Of a stretch of 64,000 bases of DNA, positions 1-10,680 are shown in pieces (the stretch's first letter is position 1; every line of letters starts with the position of its first letter). A program made the position numbers and the translations under genes. Source of the DNA: Solen grandis. Lineage: Eukaryota > Mollusca > Bivalvia > Adapedonta > Solenidae. The DNA lies in NCBI GenBank assembly GCA_021229015.1, contig CM037788.1, forward strand, positions 41,731,810-41,795,809, given 5' to 3'. The notes beneath the pieces are model-generated. The model had not been told where the DNA came from. It made no database searches and worked only from the letters and a program-made list of their open reading frames with translations.

Positions 1-214
1 ATTTGACGCCAAAACACCCTCTACTTGTTTTTGCTTTTTTAGCAATATCCTGCAGGACACTCAGTTTCTCTTTTTCCAAATGTATGATTTTTGCCATGCA
101 GTCACAACCCATTGTATCTGAAATGCGTGAATTTATTTGATTATATCCCATATGTGTAAATGTTTCTGTCATATTTTAGTATCGTATGCTCGGGTGTAAA
201 GATTTATACCGGCA

Positions 215-305
215 GCGCCACATCAAAGTTTTAAAAAATGGGACTTGCATGGCGTTCAGCATACACGAGTAGTTATATGACTAGTTGGCCCGGTGTCAGG
301 ATAAG

Positions 306-342
<37 letters not shown>

Positions 343-700
343 CCGTCTCTGCGATAGTATTTCAATCATATAGCGACGTCCAGCTTATTACAGGTGGAGG
401 AAGACCCAGAGTACACAGATGTACCCGGGTAGAACCACCGACCTACCGCAAGCCAGCTGGAAGGCTTCCTCACATGAAAAATCCGAAGTCCCTTTCGGGA
501 TTCGAACCCACAGCGGTGAGGGGCTGAGAGATATGTAGTCCACGACTATAACTGCTTGGTCACGGCGGCCCCCCAGGATAATGTGACTGGGTGTGGTATC
601 ATGTCATATGTCTACTGCGTTATACAACCCTGTGTCTCAAGTAGACATAATCTCAAAATGACTGAAATACTGACTGCGGGACGTTAAACTCAACAAACAA
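215..700 (+). mobile_element. SINE (family B), interrupted by another SINE
   Basis: Two halves of one SINE body, 215-304 and 582-700. The left half carries the block that ends in gcctggtgtcaggataa-like sequence, and the right half continues with gtgactgggtgtggtatcatg. The same blocks are contiguous in the copies at about 8261-8525 (+) and 51231-51524 (-). The tRNA-like head is missing or too decayed to see. The body is split by a second SINE at 305-573. Family assignment is by comparison within this window only. Confidence 0.7.
305..573 (-). mobile_element. tRNA-derived SINE (family A) with target-site duplication
   Basis: Minus-strand SINE. The right end (about 490-573) is a tRNA-like head: on the plus strand it shows gggattcgaaccc, the complement of a Pol III B box. 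The left end is a (TTG)n run (305-340), which is the 3' (CAA)n tail read in reverse. The 8-bp direct repeat CAGGATAA at 297-304 and 574-581 flanks it, as expected of a target-site duplication. The TTG run makes a leucine-rich open frame that is not a gene. Confidence 0.85.
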
Positions 701-719
701 CTTGACATGACTATTTGGG

Positions 720-862
720 TTTACCGTCGCTTCGACAGTATTTCAGTCATATAGCGACGTCCAGCTAATTACAGGTGGAGGAAGACCCCGAATGCACGGA
801 GGCATCCGGGTAGAACCACCGACCTACCGCAAGCCAGCTGGAAGGCTTCCTCACATCCAACA
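720..862 (-). mobile_element. truncated SINE, family A
   Basis: Repeats the body of the 305-573 element (tatagcgacgtccagctaat, then the aggtggaggaagacc block, through aaggcttcctcacat) but stops before the tRNA-like head. A short CAACAAACAAAC stretch follows at 857-868. No target-site duplication is evident. Confidence 0.75.
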
Positions 863-1046
863 AACAAACATACATGTAATCATTCCAATGGAATTACATG
901 TACAGGCTATGCAATAGCTTCGCTGAGATACTATGTAGTTTACACAAAATAACATGTTACTTATCAGCAGACCAAGCTTGCAATGAAAATTGTTGAGTTA
1001 TAATTTTCAATGCTTATGCTGGAAGTTACATTGAATATAAATTTAA

Positions 1047-1273
1047 GTGTTGTGTTGCAAAGGGTTCGCCCATATAGTCCTGTTTCGTGACTTGGTGTTC
1101 CCGACAGTCCTAGCTGTAAAGGACTGGATAGAGCCGCGCCCAATATCGCCAATTGATAGGAAAAAATAAGCAGACAGTAAATTTGTGTTTTGCAAATCGT
1201 ATGAATTGAAACGTTTGTTGTATTGAATAAATGGTAAAAAGTTGCTTATGTGTTTTTCTAGTATCCCCAATAA
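1047..1273. repeat. 227-bp direct repeat, copy 1
   Basis: Aligns without gaps to 2083-2309 at a constant offset of 1036 bp. I see only about five base differences (for example gtttcgtgac against gttgcgtgac). The pair could be the terminal repeats of a miniature LTR-type element, or two insertions of one short repeat. No protein is encoded; the open frames here are incidental. Confidence 0.8.
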
Positions 1274-2082
1274 AACTGGCTATTCCTTAACAATAGCCAT
1301 CGTTATTTGGGGACTGGACCTTCGTTAATAAATAAATGTTAAATAGATAAATAAATTTGGTCAACGAGAACCAATAAAGGGAGGTAACTACTAAATGCTG
1401 AGCTTCTGTTCTTTAATGCGTCATAAGTCTGACGTCATCAAAAAATGTGACGTATCTTCCTCTTTCGATCGAAACGCCTGTGAAGAAACAACGCAAATCC
1501 CACCCGCCCAACCCCAATTTTAGTTTATCGTATTTCTTTAGGATTTGACATCAAAGGTTAAGGCCAATTATCATAGTAGAGTAATTTGCTTAAAATGTTT
1601 TTATAATTTTCATGGGTATGGATCTAATATCTAGTCTATATTTAAGAGGACTTGATTATTAACTAAATAAGGTTAGATCAAATCGTTAAAAACATTAGGG
1701 GTTTAATTCGTACTTTGTTTGGAATGTAATTGTGTACAATTTCTACTGTTAGTTTTTTTGTATTTCCAGGCTTGGTGTACATGTCTACTTTCGTTTTCGA
1801 CCATATCTTAACTACCTGGTGCGGCTGGGAACATGTCAGAACGACGCGTTAAGTGGTCTCCAAACAGGGAACCGACGTTGGGTCGTCTTCGTTTGCTTGA
1901 GATTTTAAATGAACTATAGCTTATGTACATTTATTCATGAACCAATTTTGTGATGGGCGAACATCGGACCTGCTATACCATTGCATTTTAAGATCCGATG
2001 CTGAGCTCTTGTTAAATCGAAGCCAGTATCACTTTACTAATAAGTATAATTGAACATTAACCGTGAGTTATAGTGTTGTGCT

Positions 2083-2309
2083 GTGTTGTGTTGCAAAGGG
2101 TTCGCCCATATAGTCCTGTTGCGTGACTTGGTGTTCCCGACAGTCCTAGCTGTAAAGGACTGGATAGAGCCGCGCCCAATATCGCCAATTGATAGGAAAT
2201 AATAAGCAGACAGTAAATTTGTGTTTTGCAAATCGTATGAATTGAAACGTTTGCTGTATTGAATAAATGGTAAAAAGTTGCTTATGTGTTTTCCTAGTAT
2301 CCCCAATAA
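2083..2309. repeat. 227-bp direct repeat, copy 2
   Basis: Partner of 1047-1273. The intervening 809 bp (1274-2082) has no recognisable coding sequence. The right edge (ccccaataa at 2301-2309) directly abuts the broken minus-strand reading frame at 2310-2664, so this copy, or the rearrangement that made it, cuts that frame. Confidence 0.8.
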
Positions 2310-2664
2310 TCTCAGTTTGTGTCATGTAGCAAGACTTCATAAAACTACACAAGTGAAAAATGTCTTGATGTTCGGTTAGACAGGCAGTTCAATCTGGAGA
2401 AACCATTTCTACATCATTCCTACAATAGAAGTCAAAGATATAATACTGGTAGTCATTTCTCAAAATGACACAGCTGTAGCTAGGGGTGATATCTCCCATA
2501 GTTAATATACAGCCAGTCATAACAAGATATTCCATTAAAAGTCTTACAGCGTCACTGATTGCATAAAATGGTGGGTCTGTTTCACAGTTAAGTGTTCCAT
2601 GCAAGCTTATTGAAACTGTGGCTACAGACTGTGGAATTTCATCAAAATTAAGCAAGGGCAACAC
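2310..2664 (-). pseudogene. fragment of a mobile-element-type protein, possibly cysteine-protease-like
   Basis: A minus-strand frame from 2664 down reads as a globular protein fragment (FDEIPQS..., then YAISDAVRLLMEYLVMTGC, then TPSYSCVILRNDYQYYIFD). It meets a TGA after MVSPD near 2389. It then stays open in the same frame (TACLTEHQDIFHLCSF...) to the edge of the repeat at 2309, so a single nonsense change looks likely. The YxIFDxxxRND pattern recalls the His-box of protease domains found in some large DNA transposons, but that is a weak recollection and unconfirmed. No start codon, splice site or upstream continuation is visible: a stop lies just upstream in frame. Treated as a decayed element fragment, not a gene. 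Confidence 0.4.
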
Positions 2665-2894
2665 TGGGTTACATCAAGTTTCCATCTTCAAGAATTATGT
2701 CCAAAATACTGGATTGCTAATAATTTGGTGGCAATGCATAACTCTCTAAAATGGAACGGACAGAAAAAACACTCACTGACGTCTATTTCCTTGAAACTTT
2801 TGGCAGCCTTGATGAGTAGAAGCTCCCAGGATATTCTCATTTACCTGAAGAAAAAAAAAATTATTTTATAGTTATGAGTAAGACAGTGGCTACT

Positions 2895-3140
2895 GCTTAT
2901 CACAAACGTCCTTAGCCGAGTGCCCATCAGTCAACAGGTGTTTCGCCCCTTATCTCGGTACACCCTCGTGATGGCGGGGCAGCAGTGTAGATCAAGCACT
3001 GCTCGTCTGTGATGGCGTCCATGAAGGGTCGTTACGACGAAGCCAGAGCCAACTGGACGCTTTCTCTGCAGCCTTGCTGAGAGCTCGGACAGAGCATTTC
3101 CGTGTCCTTCTCTTGATTCCTTGGGCTCCCAGCGCTTTCA
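2895..3140 (-). repeat. GC-rich decayed block, possible retroelement remnant
   Basis: This stretch is clearly richer in G and C than its AT-rich surroundings. Read on the minus strand, one frame contains an arginine-rich run followed by AAEKASSWLWLRRNDPSW, which looks coding, and then stops. I cannot name a family. It probably represents the end of a degraded mobile-element ORF. Confidence 0.35.
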
Positions 3141-3973
3141 ATACAGACTGTGCATATTTTTATATCACTATACTGCTGAATAATTCTATGAATCATTCTT
3201 AATAATAAAATACCTTTTAATACAGAAACTTGATTAACATTATATATTATACATAAGTTATATGGTTAATTATTTTAAATGATGCAAGGTCAAACTTAGT
3301 TTTTTATGTTCAGTTTCAAGTTACAACACGTTAAGTTAAGTTGTATTTAAATTTAAACCATATAAATATGGAAGATTAACACTATTTGAAAAAGTTAATA
3401 CGGTAAGACATAGCCATTAATGTAAATGTAATGTAAATTAATATATATATGTATATTGGCTCCATGTAAATGTATGTATTTAGGACAGGTTAACCACATT
3501 ATATGTGAAAAGGGAACTTTCCCCATGATCTCTCTCTCTCTGTCTCTCTCTCTCATTACAATCATCACCCACCGAACGGATATTTTGAATTTGTTTTCGT
3601 ATTTCACTCATTGTTACTTTTGTAACTTGTGAATTGAATAAAGAAGAATTGAATTGAATTGAAGAGATGGTGCAACTAGTAAGTGACCTTGTCAGTCAAC
3701 CAGTGGTAAATAAAGAGAAACCCTTGTGGCTGTACATAGGTCTTTTTCATTTAATGGTATCAAAATATAAGATATATCTATACAATTGTATAGAATTATT
3801 TTTATTTCTTGAAAACTATTCACAATTCAGTTAGTTGGTTAAGAGCCGTATAAATAAGTGATGCTTTAACAACTGTGTCTTTGTAAGCTTATCTTCAAGT
3901 TATGTCATAATATATAATAGATGATGTCATCAAACAGGACAAATATTATGCTTATTTACTTCCCTTGCACAAT

Positions 3974-4009
<36 letters not shown>

Positions 4010-5270
4010 TGAGTACAACCGTTTTGCCTAAAAATGATGGAGCAAATTGAGATACAACCTTTTGACAAATATTTATTTAACTTGTTAATTTTCTGATTGC
4101 ATTGTATATACTTCCTAAGGCTGTGTATAACCATAAAGTACATTGAAAAAGTTTTAAAAAAGTGATTTTGTGAAAAAGTGAGCTACAGCCGTTTTGCGCC
4201 GAGCCCGCGAAATGTATTTTATCGTTGTCGACGAATTATGAGTTCAACACTTCTATAATTGTATACTAAGCAATCCGTGTAAACAAAAATTACTTTCATG
4301 CTTTCACATCATTTTTTTGGAAACCGCTGCTGTGTATGTGTATTTTTTTCTCTTAAAATGTCATATAATGTTACAATGCATCAAATACATTTCACTGACA
4401 TGATAAATTGACAATAACTAAATAGCGTGTTAAATCATTTTATTTTATTTACGTTTCTTATCTATTTCAGAAAAGTCTCCGACGCAGGGCGTCATAATTT
4501 ACCCATGATCACACAGGCCTGAGTTGACACATGAAAGTATATCAAAAATGTGATTTGGGTTGCTGTTCAGTTTCATTAAAGAAACAGATGTTTTGTTCTC
4601 CCGTTAAAACTAACAAATTTTAAACAAACTCCAATTCGGTTTTTGTCACCAATCATGTAGGCAACCAGTTTTCCAGATTTTTTTTTTTTAGAATTTTATC
4701 ATACAACTTTTGCAAATTGTCATGATAAATTAGTCAACACCAATTAATGAGTTGGTGATGCAAAGGGAGGCAACTCTTCTCTACATTATTAACTCATTAT
4801 GTAAAGTAATCTCCCTTGATAACCTACATCTCAGCAGACGAGTAAACATGAGTCCTTTAAAAAATACATTAGAGGTCTATGACAATGTAATCATTTCATC
4901 CTTGGACGTTTCTGAAAGGTCAAACATCCCTCCATCTACAGAGTACAGGGTAGTTAATTCTCAGACCTGTATGCCTGTAAAGATGATAATTTGGATTCAA
5001 CTTGATGTGATGTTTACTGATGAGGGTTCTTTCTGGCGTTATCCTACCAATATGGCAATGTGGACCTGGGTCGAATTCCACCAACACTTTTTAACGCTAA
5101 GTAAAATCTAAATACTTAATGGCGAATTTCATAAGTCTTGTTTTCTTTTAAAAAAAATCCAAGATATTGCATTATTAACAATTTTTGTTAATTATTAAGG
5201 TAATAATTTATTTCAGCTTTGTCGTGTACTTGAATTTTCATAAAATTGCTATGTTGGAGTGTGTATCTAC
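3141..5270. other. intergenic, simple repeats only
   Basis: No gene recognised. It holds a TC-rich run at 3527-3554, a (TG)n microsatellite at about 3977-4008, and a tail-like AATAAA followed by repeated GAATT at 3637-3663. The 119-codon open frame at 4752-5111 has no recognisable domain and begins in a gggaggcaact motif that recurs in non-coding DNA elsewhere in the window. Confidence 0.6.
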
Positions 5271-6375
5271 CCACAGGGGTTTGGCACGAAAGGGGGGGGG
5301 GCATAAAATCGCTATATATAATACAAGGGATACAACTTCCGATTGATCTAAACCCATACCTTCATCGGGGAAAAAGTCAACAACTCAGCCATTTATGAAG
5401 GTATCTTTGAATACTTTGCACCTATCGCAAGCGTATACATTTATGTAACCAAAAATCACCACTTTTTCACCCATGCGAACTCAAGTATTCAACAACGAAA
5501 CCCGCAATGCGAAACTAACCCCATGTTTTCCAAAATCTCGACACGCGTTCGTACAGGGTCGCTCACTCGGTCTACCAGTGTAAACAAGCGTTTCTGCGAC
5601 AAGACAATATAAACCGATGCAATTATTCCATAAAACATATTGATTACTCACATCGGCATGCAGAAACTTCCCTCGGTACACAGGAAATTCAGCAGAAATC
5701 GCAAATTTCAACCGCTGGCCTACTTTCACTTCCATTTTAGCCTTTATGCAAATTACGTGACCAGTAATGCTACGCTGAATGCGATTGGTTGTAGAGGTAA
5801 ACAAACAACTTCCTGGTTCCCGGTCTGCCCGTTAACTCATAGGCATAAAACGGAATAAAGCTATATTTCCGGTATTTACCGCACGTAATTTGCATAATGG
5901 CTAAATGGAAGTGAAAGTAGGTCAACGGTTGAAATTGACGATTTCTACTGAATTTCTTTTGTGCCGAGGAAAGTTTCTGCATGCTGATGTGAGTAATTAA
6001 TATGTTTTATGGAATCATTGCATCGGTTTACATTGTCTTGCCGCAGAAACGCTTGTTTACACTGGTAGACCGAGTGAGCGACCCTGTACGAACGCGTGTC
6101 GAGATTTTGGAAAACGGGGGTTAGTTGCGCATTGCGAGTTTCATTGTTGAATACCTGAGTTCGCATGGGTAAAAAAGTGGTGACTTTTGGTTACATAAAT
6201 GTATACGCTTGCGATAGGTGCAAAGTATTCAAAGATACCTTCATAAATGGCTGAGTTGTTGGCTTTTTCCTGATGAAGGTATGGGTTTAGATCAATCGGA
6301 AGTTGTATCCCTTGTATTATATATGTGATTTTATGCCCCCCCCCCCCCCCCCCCTTTCGTGCCAAACCCCTGTGG
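5271..6375. mobile_element. 1.1-kb fold-back (long inverted repeat) element
   Basis: The left arm (about 5271-5760) is the reverse complement of the right arm (about 5881-6375), with scattered mismatches and a central spacer of about 120 bp. The outer ends are ccacaggggtttggcacgaa (5271-5290) and its complement ending at 6375. A G run of 10 in the left arm (5292-5301) pairs with a C run of 19 in the right (6336-6354). The left arm is preceded by TAC and the right followed by TATG, so a TA target is possible but not proven. Every open frame in it is a mirror of another frame in the opposite arm; no protein is recognisable. Confidence 0.85.
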
Positions 6376-7280
6376 TATGAAGATGACTTTATTTAGCATA
6401 AAGACAATAACCCAAAATATTTTAAGACATTTAAAACCGTGACTGTGGCAGCAAAAGGTCCCTGTGCATCCATGCCCAAGCTACAGTTTAGACCTTGTCC
6501 TATCAGTCATTAAGAATTTAAACCAGTAAAAAAAGCAAAATATTGATGAATGAAAAGAGAGGTGGATGGATGGATGGATGGATGGACGGGCGGACGGACG
6601 GACCGCATAAATGAGTGTAATGCTAATGGTGGATTGCCAAATAATGATTTATGTTTTTTTGAAATCCTAAAAAAATGAAATGGTGATAACGTTATAAGAT
6701 ATAAATCATTTTTTTTTTCTTTGTCGGAAAAATACACTTTTGTCATTATCAATAACTTCTGGACAGCCTGGTCAAGTTGTTTACAGTCTAGAGTGAATAA
6801 AAAATAAATACAAATTTGACTGGCCATCACTCATAACAGATAAGTTGCCATCGGCATTTCCGTTCAACGTGGCTATACTTTTGATAATATAATCGATATA
6901 AACAAGACATAAAGATATAAAGTTTACATTACTGTTTACCTGGATTATTCGTCTATAAATCAAAGGCCCAATTTATCATATGTTTTCACTTAAGCCTAGT
7001 ATATTTTATTCTATTTCAGACCTAAACTTCAGAGACGAAACTTCAAATTTGATTTACAAGCGTATTCAATACCAATCTGGTTTGAATGGTTGTCCAATAC
7101 AATGTATGTTATTTACTTATATATCTACGTATTATTGAAATATTAATTATATATCTTAATCGCAACACCATATGACAATTTCAAAATATATCATTCAGAA
7201 GTAGAATAGCAGCCCTAAGACCTCGCATAATGCCTAGCCGCCATTGGTGGTAAATTAGCTCTGGGTCTTTAAATAGAAAG
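6376..7280. other. intergenic with GGAT-type microsatellite
   Basis: A degenerate (GGAT/GGAC)n run at 6564-6604. Otherwise AT-rich, with no gene or repeat recognised. Confidence 0.6.
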
Positions 7281-7284
7281 AAAA

Positions 7285-7289
7285 AATAA

Positions 7290-7332
<43 letters not shown>
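7285..7332. repeat. (AAAT)n microsatellite
   Basis: About twelve tandem AAAT units, followed by looser aaaaagtgaataaat copies to about 7358. The isoleucine/phenylalanine/tyrosine-rich minus frame across it is a product of the repeat. Confidence 0.95.
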
Positions 7333-7412
7333 AAAAGTGAATAAATAAAAAGTGAATAAGGAGATACAATCACATTTATGGAATGATTGTCGGGTTTATT
7401 TGCTTTTTTCCT

Positions 7413-7640
7413 TTAGTTTTACGTCCCATCGACATGTGTTTAGTCATATTGTGGATTTTTCTGCTATAACATTTCTTAGACACATGACATGTTACCACTC
7501 CTCATCACATTTTCCTGACTCTGGGTAAACCAGTCCTGGAATTACTATCATGTGCTGGTGACAACCACAATGTAGATATACCAATGCCATTTTAACGACT
7601 TTGATATTGACTTGAACCCACGACCTTACGGTTTTCTCTA
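7413..7640 (-). mobile_element. SINE relic, family B
   Basis: Degraded minus-strand copy. The acgtcccatcgaca block is at the left, then gacacatgacatgttacca, cctgactctgggtaaaccagtcctgg, and finally ttgaacccacgacctta, which is the remnant of the head. It is more diverged than the 51231-51524 copy. Confidence 0.6.
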
Positions 7641-7714
7641 AATTCTCGGCAATCGAGATCTGTTCCAATTTTATCAAAGACGTTCAATTGTGCCTGAGTG
7701 GCCAGTCAAGAGAA

Positions 7715-7835
7715 GCAGTTATCGCAGGTGCCTGCTAAACAGAGGTTGAATAATTCAAATGTATATCAAGTTGGCTGCTTAAAACAGGTTGACTGCTTAA
7801 CACAGGTCTGCGTTAACACAATTTTAACTGTATGT
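7715..7835. repeat. short interspersed GCTTAACACAGGT-type repeats
   Basis: Loose 15-18-bp motifs of the form rGyTG-GCTKaa-AACAGGTTG recur (caggtgcctgctaaacagag, ttggctgcttaaaacaggtt, gactgcttaacacaggtc). The motif resembles the half-unit of the 33-bp minisatellite at 46.2-47.4 kb, suggesting both came from one element family. Confidence 0.45.
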
Positions 7836-8260
7836 GCAAACGAACATCTTCCACACCAGTAAATACAAGACATGTGCAGTCAACAGATGACACTCATGGA
7901 TGAACAACAAAAACCAAACAGGTCCAATGTAGTGCAGTTAAAAAGCAATATGTTGGGAAAAAAATGAAAGAAGAAATATGCATAAATTGCATAAAAAGAT
8001 TGAAAATTATTGAAAGAGGCCAATTTGATTAACTGCAATTCATATAAGGGCGTGTTTTGATAGCTAGACACACTTGAGTGTATACAGGGGTAATTAAAAA
8101 GAAAGTTCAGATTCACGTGACATTAAATGATTAAATGTAAGTACTTAAAGATACCTTACTGAATCAAGCTTGTATATTTTATGCAGGTTTCATTTATATT
8201 TACATTTGCTTTCGTACTGGAAAAATATCAAATGTGTAACTATAATCTTTATAATAAACC

Positions 8261-8525
8261 GGTGCTGAGAGATTGGAGAATCTGACGCAGTACAGAGGGA
8301 GGTGTGAGGTTCGATCCTCGGTCGCGACATGCCAAAGTCGTTAAAAATGGAACAAGTAGATTCCTGCTCGGCGCTCAGCATATAAACATGGAACTCTAAG
8401 GACTGACTGGCCTGGTGTCACGATAATGTGACTCAGTGTGGTGTAATGTCACATGTGCACGGAGTAGTACAGCAGGAAGCCAGCATTACAGAATACCGGT
8501 GTGTTATTAAATCAATTAAATAAAC
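8261..8525 (+). mobile_element. tRNA-derived SINE, family B
   Basis: Plus-strand copy. The head contains the B-box-like gaggttcgatcctcgg at 8308-8323. The body follows (catgccaaagtcgttaaaaa, ggcgctcagcatataaacat, then ggcctggtgtcacgataatg) and an AT-rich tail ends near 8525. It matches the halves seen at 215-304 and 582-700. Confidence 0.75.
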
Positions 8526-8734
8526 ATTTATAATCGACAAATTGAAACGTTTAGCAAGTTAGCCTAATGCATTTTATATTAACCGGATTACAAACAACAA
8601 CTAATAATTTAAGCTAATACAGTATATTGAAATTGAAAAATAAGCATAAAAATGCTCCGTTCTGATTGTTGAAACTTATTTATTTTAAGTCGGTTGCAAA
8701 ACAATTTCTTTCCACTTATACTAATCCTCGCCGA

Positions 8735-8850
8735 CGGTTCCTATGTTGGACCAGTACTTGGCGCCTGGGGAGACCATGAAAAGCATTGCCCCAACGGGGT
8801 CCGAACCTTCGGATTCGCAGTCAGGTACATTACCATGGCGCCCTTCTGGT
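8735..8850 (-). mobile_element. SINE relic, family C
   Basis: Contains gttggaccagtacttggcgc and then ggggtccgaaccttcggat, the complement of a tRNA-like B-box region. Related blocks lie at 25955-26060 and 57200-57355 (minus) and 27633-27775 (plus). Confidence 0.6.
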
Positions 8851-9314
8851 ATGATTATTATTTAAATCTGACACGAAACTTCGCGAAATAAACCTCAACA
8901 CGACGTATACTTTAAACGTCTTTGAGGAGTAAAACTACTTATAATAACATACACATAATATGTTAATCAGCCGGTCCAATTTGGCCTTATTTGAGGGTTT
9001 TGAAAATAGATATCATATCAAAGAGGGAATTCAGTGTAACAGCTCCAATCCATTTGAAAGTGTGGGAAAATGCAACATGTGCTGTCACAAATTGCATTCC
9101 CCGAGAATGAATAGCGCAATCGATAAACTATGCTGTAAACTCGGTACATGTATTTCAATATGGGGATTTTCTTTAAAGTAATATTGCTTAAAATGATCAC
9201 CTTTCTGGGATCCATATATGTGTAGATCTTTACGCAAATAACATCAATTGCATACAATTCCAATCGGCAAATAAATATCATTTATGTTTGATTGTGTGAG
9301 TTTGAAATACTTCC

Positions 9315-9530
9315 TACAGAGCACCAGTCACATTATCCTGACACCGAGCCAACAGTCCCGGGTCTATCCTGACATTCTGATTGCCAAGGAAAGGGGTATA
9401 CGGTTGTACCAGAACTACGAATATTTTAACAGTCAGTATTGGCATGTCGCGGCCGGGCATCGAACCCACGATTGTACAGCCACAACTGCTGTAATCTTTA
9501 AGCGGACGGACTGTATGGGACGAGACAGGA
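9315..9530 (-). mobile_element. SINE copy, family B, with AC repeat
   Basis: Minus-strand body (cagtcacattatcctgacac, gccaacagtcccgggtctat) ending in a head with gcatcgaacccacga. A (CA)n run follows at about 9529-9551. Nothing in the overlapping open frames resembles a protein. Confidence 0.7.
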
Positions 9531-9559
9531 CACACACACACACACACACACATTATAAG

Positions 9560-10530
9560 CCATATAATCCAGGAAAATTACAATTCAACCGATGCCCTAA
9601 GACTAGAAACACATTGACACAATGTAATGTAACATGTCAAGACAATGTTCACATGATCAGTTAAGGTAATCAATCATTTTTTTACCGCGAAGAAGATTAC
9701 ATTAAGTAGGTCTTTTGGTTGTAATTAATTTCGAAGTCGACGATGATTGCGATTATTATTATGAAGATGACGATAACAACGACAAGACGATGATGATGAT
9801 GATGATGCTTCTGTTCCTGCTGATGATGATAACTTGCTGTAAAACATCTTCATTTTTCTCTTCCCCTGGCTTCACATACTCTATGTCACCTGTGTTTAAT
9901 AACATTTAATATCCTGTTTATGCCTAATTGTGATTTACCCTTCCCCACTTAGACCATGGCGATATCTTTAAAGTAAATATTAATACAGGTTTAACATTTT
10001 GTTCTCGACAACAACTTTTTAAACATGTTTGCGTTTGGCATTACAAGTATGAGATATATGCTGTGTATAATGTATACGAAGATTGCCTTTGTCGTCAATA
10101 TTATTTTTTTTTCTACAGAGGATTCATTTGTTTGTTGGCTTGCTTCGATTTAACGTTCTGTTTACATTTTTTTTAAACATGTAGAGATTTTGTCTAGTTC
10201 ATAAGTTACAGACGAGAACATATTTCATTAAATGGAAACTTATGTATTTCCACGAAGCTACATACATATCTCTTGTATTTTATAAACATGTGCACTCTTT
10301 AAAAATACAAATATAGACTTCACAATTAATATACAGTCGCCATCAAGGACATATTTCTATAATATAAAGGGCGCACTGAAATAGTCCCATTTCAATAGTT
10401 CATAAGGGTATATTTGTTTGAACAATCATGTTTTCAGTATGTTATTTATTAATACATCGATTAAAGCAAATATATGAATGTTAAACATGACTTTCATATC
10501 TATAAATTTCAACATGGCAAACTACTAAAT
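9560..10530. other. intergenic, no gene seen
   Basis: AT-rich sequence with a (GATGAT)n run around 9790-9835, which creates a short acidic and methionine-rich frame. No domain, splice-linked exons or RNA gene found. Confidence 0.55.
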
Positions 10531-10531
10531 A

Positions 10532-10680
10532 TGGAGGCCGCCGTGGTCCAGTGGTACGGCATATGATCTCAGATCCGAAGGTTTTGTGTTCGAAAGCACA
10601 GGGCCTAATGATCCGATAATTTTGTTAGTTGTACAATATTTCCTTATGTTCTGGAAAACCTTCTGAGTTCGTGAAATGCT
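10532..10680 (+). mobile_element. SINE head, family C type
   Basis: Starts ggaggccgccgtggtccagt, an A-box-like start, with gttcgaaagcac as a damaged B box about 50 bp on. The spacing is tRNA-like, but the acceptor-stem halves do not pair, so this is a SINE head and not a tRNA gene. Confidence 0.6.

Noticed and set aside
285..527. Small leucine-rich protein
   Set aside because: The leucines come from the TTG tail of a SINE, and the rest is SINE body.
4752..5111. 119-residue protein
   Set aside because: No domain, weak start context, and begins in a non-coding motif repeated elsewhere.
7181..7369. Hydrophobic small membrane protein
   Set aside because: Translation of an (AAAT)n microsatellite.
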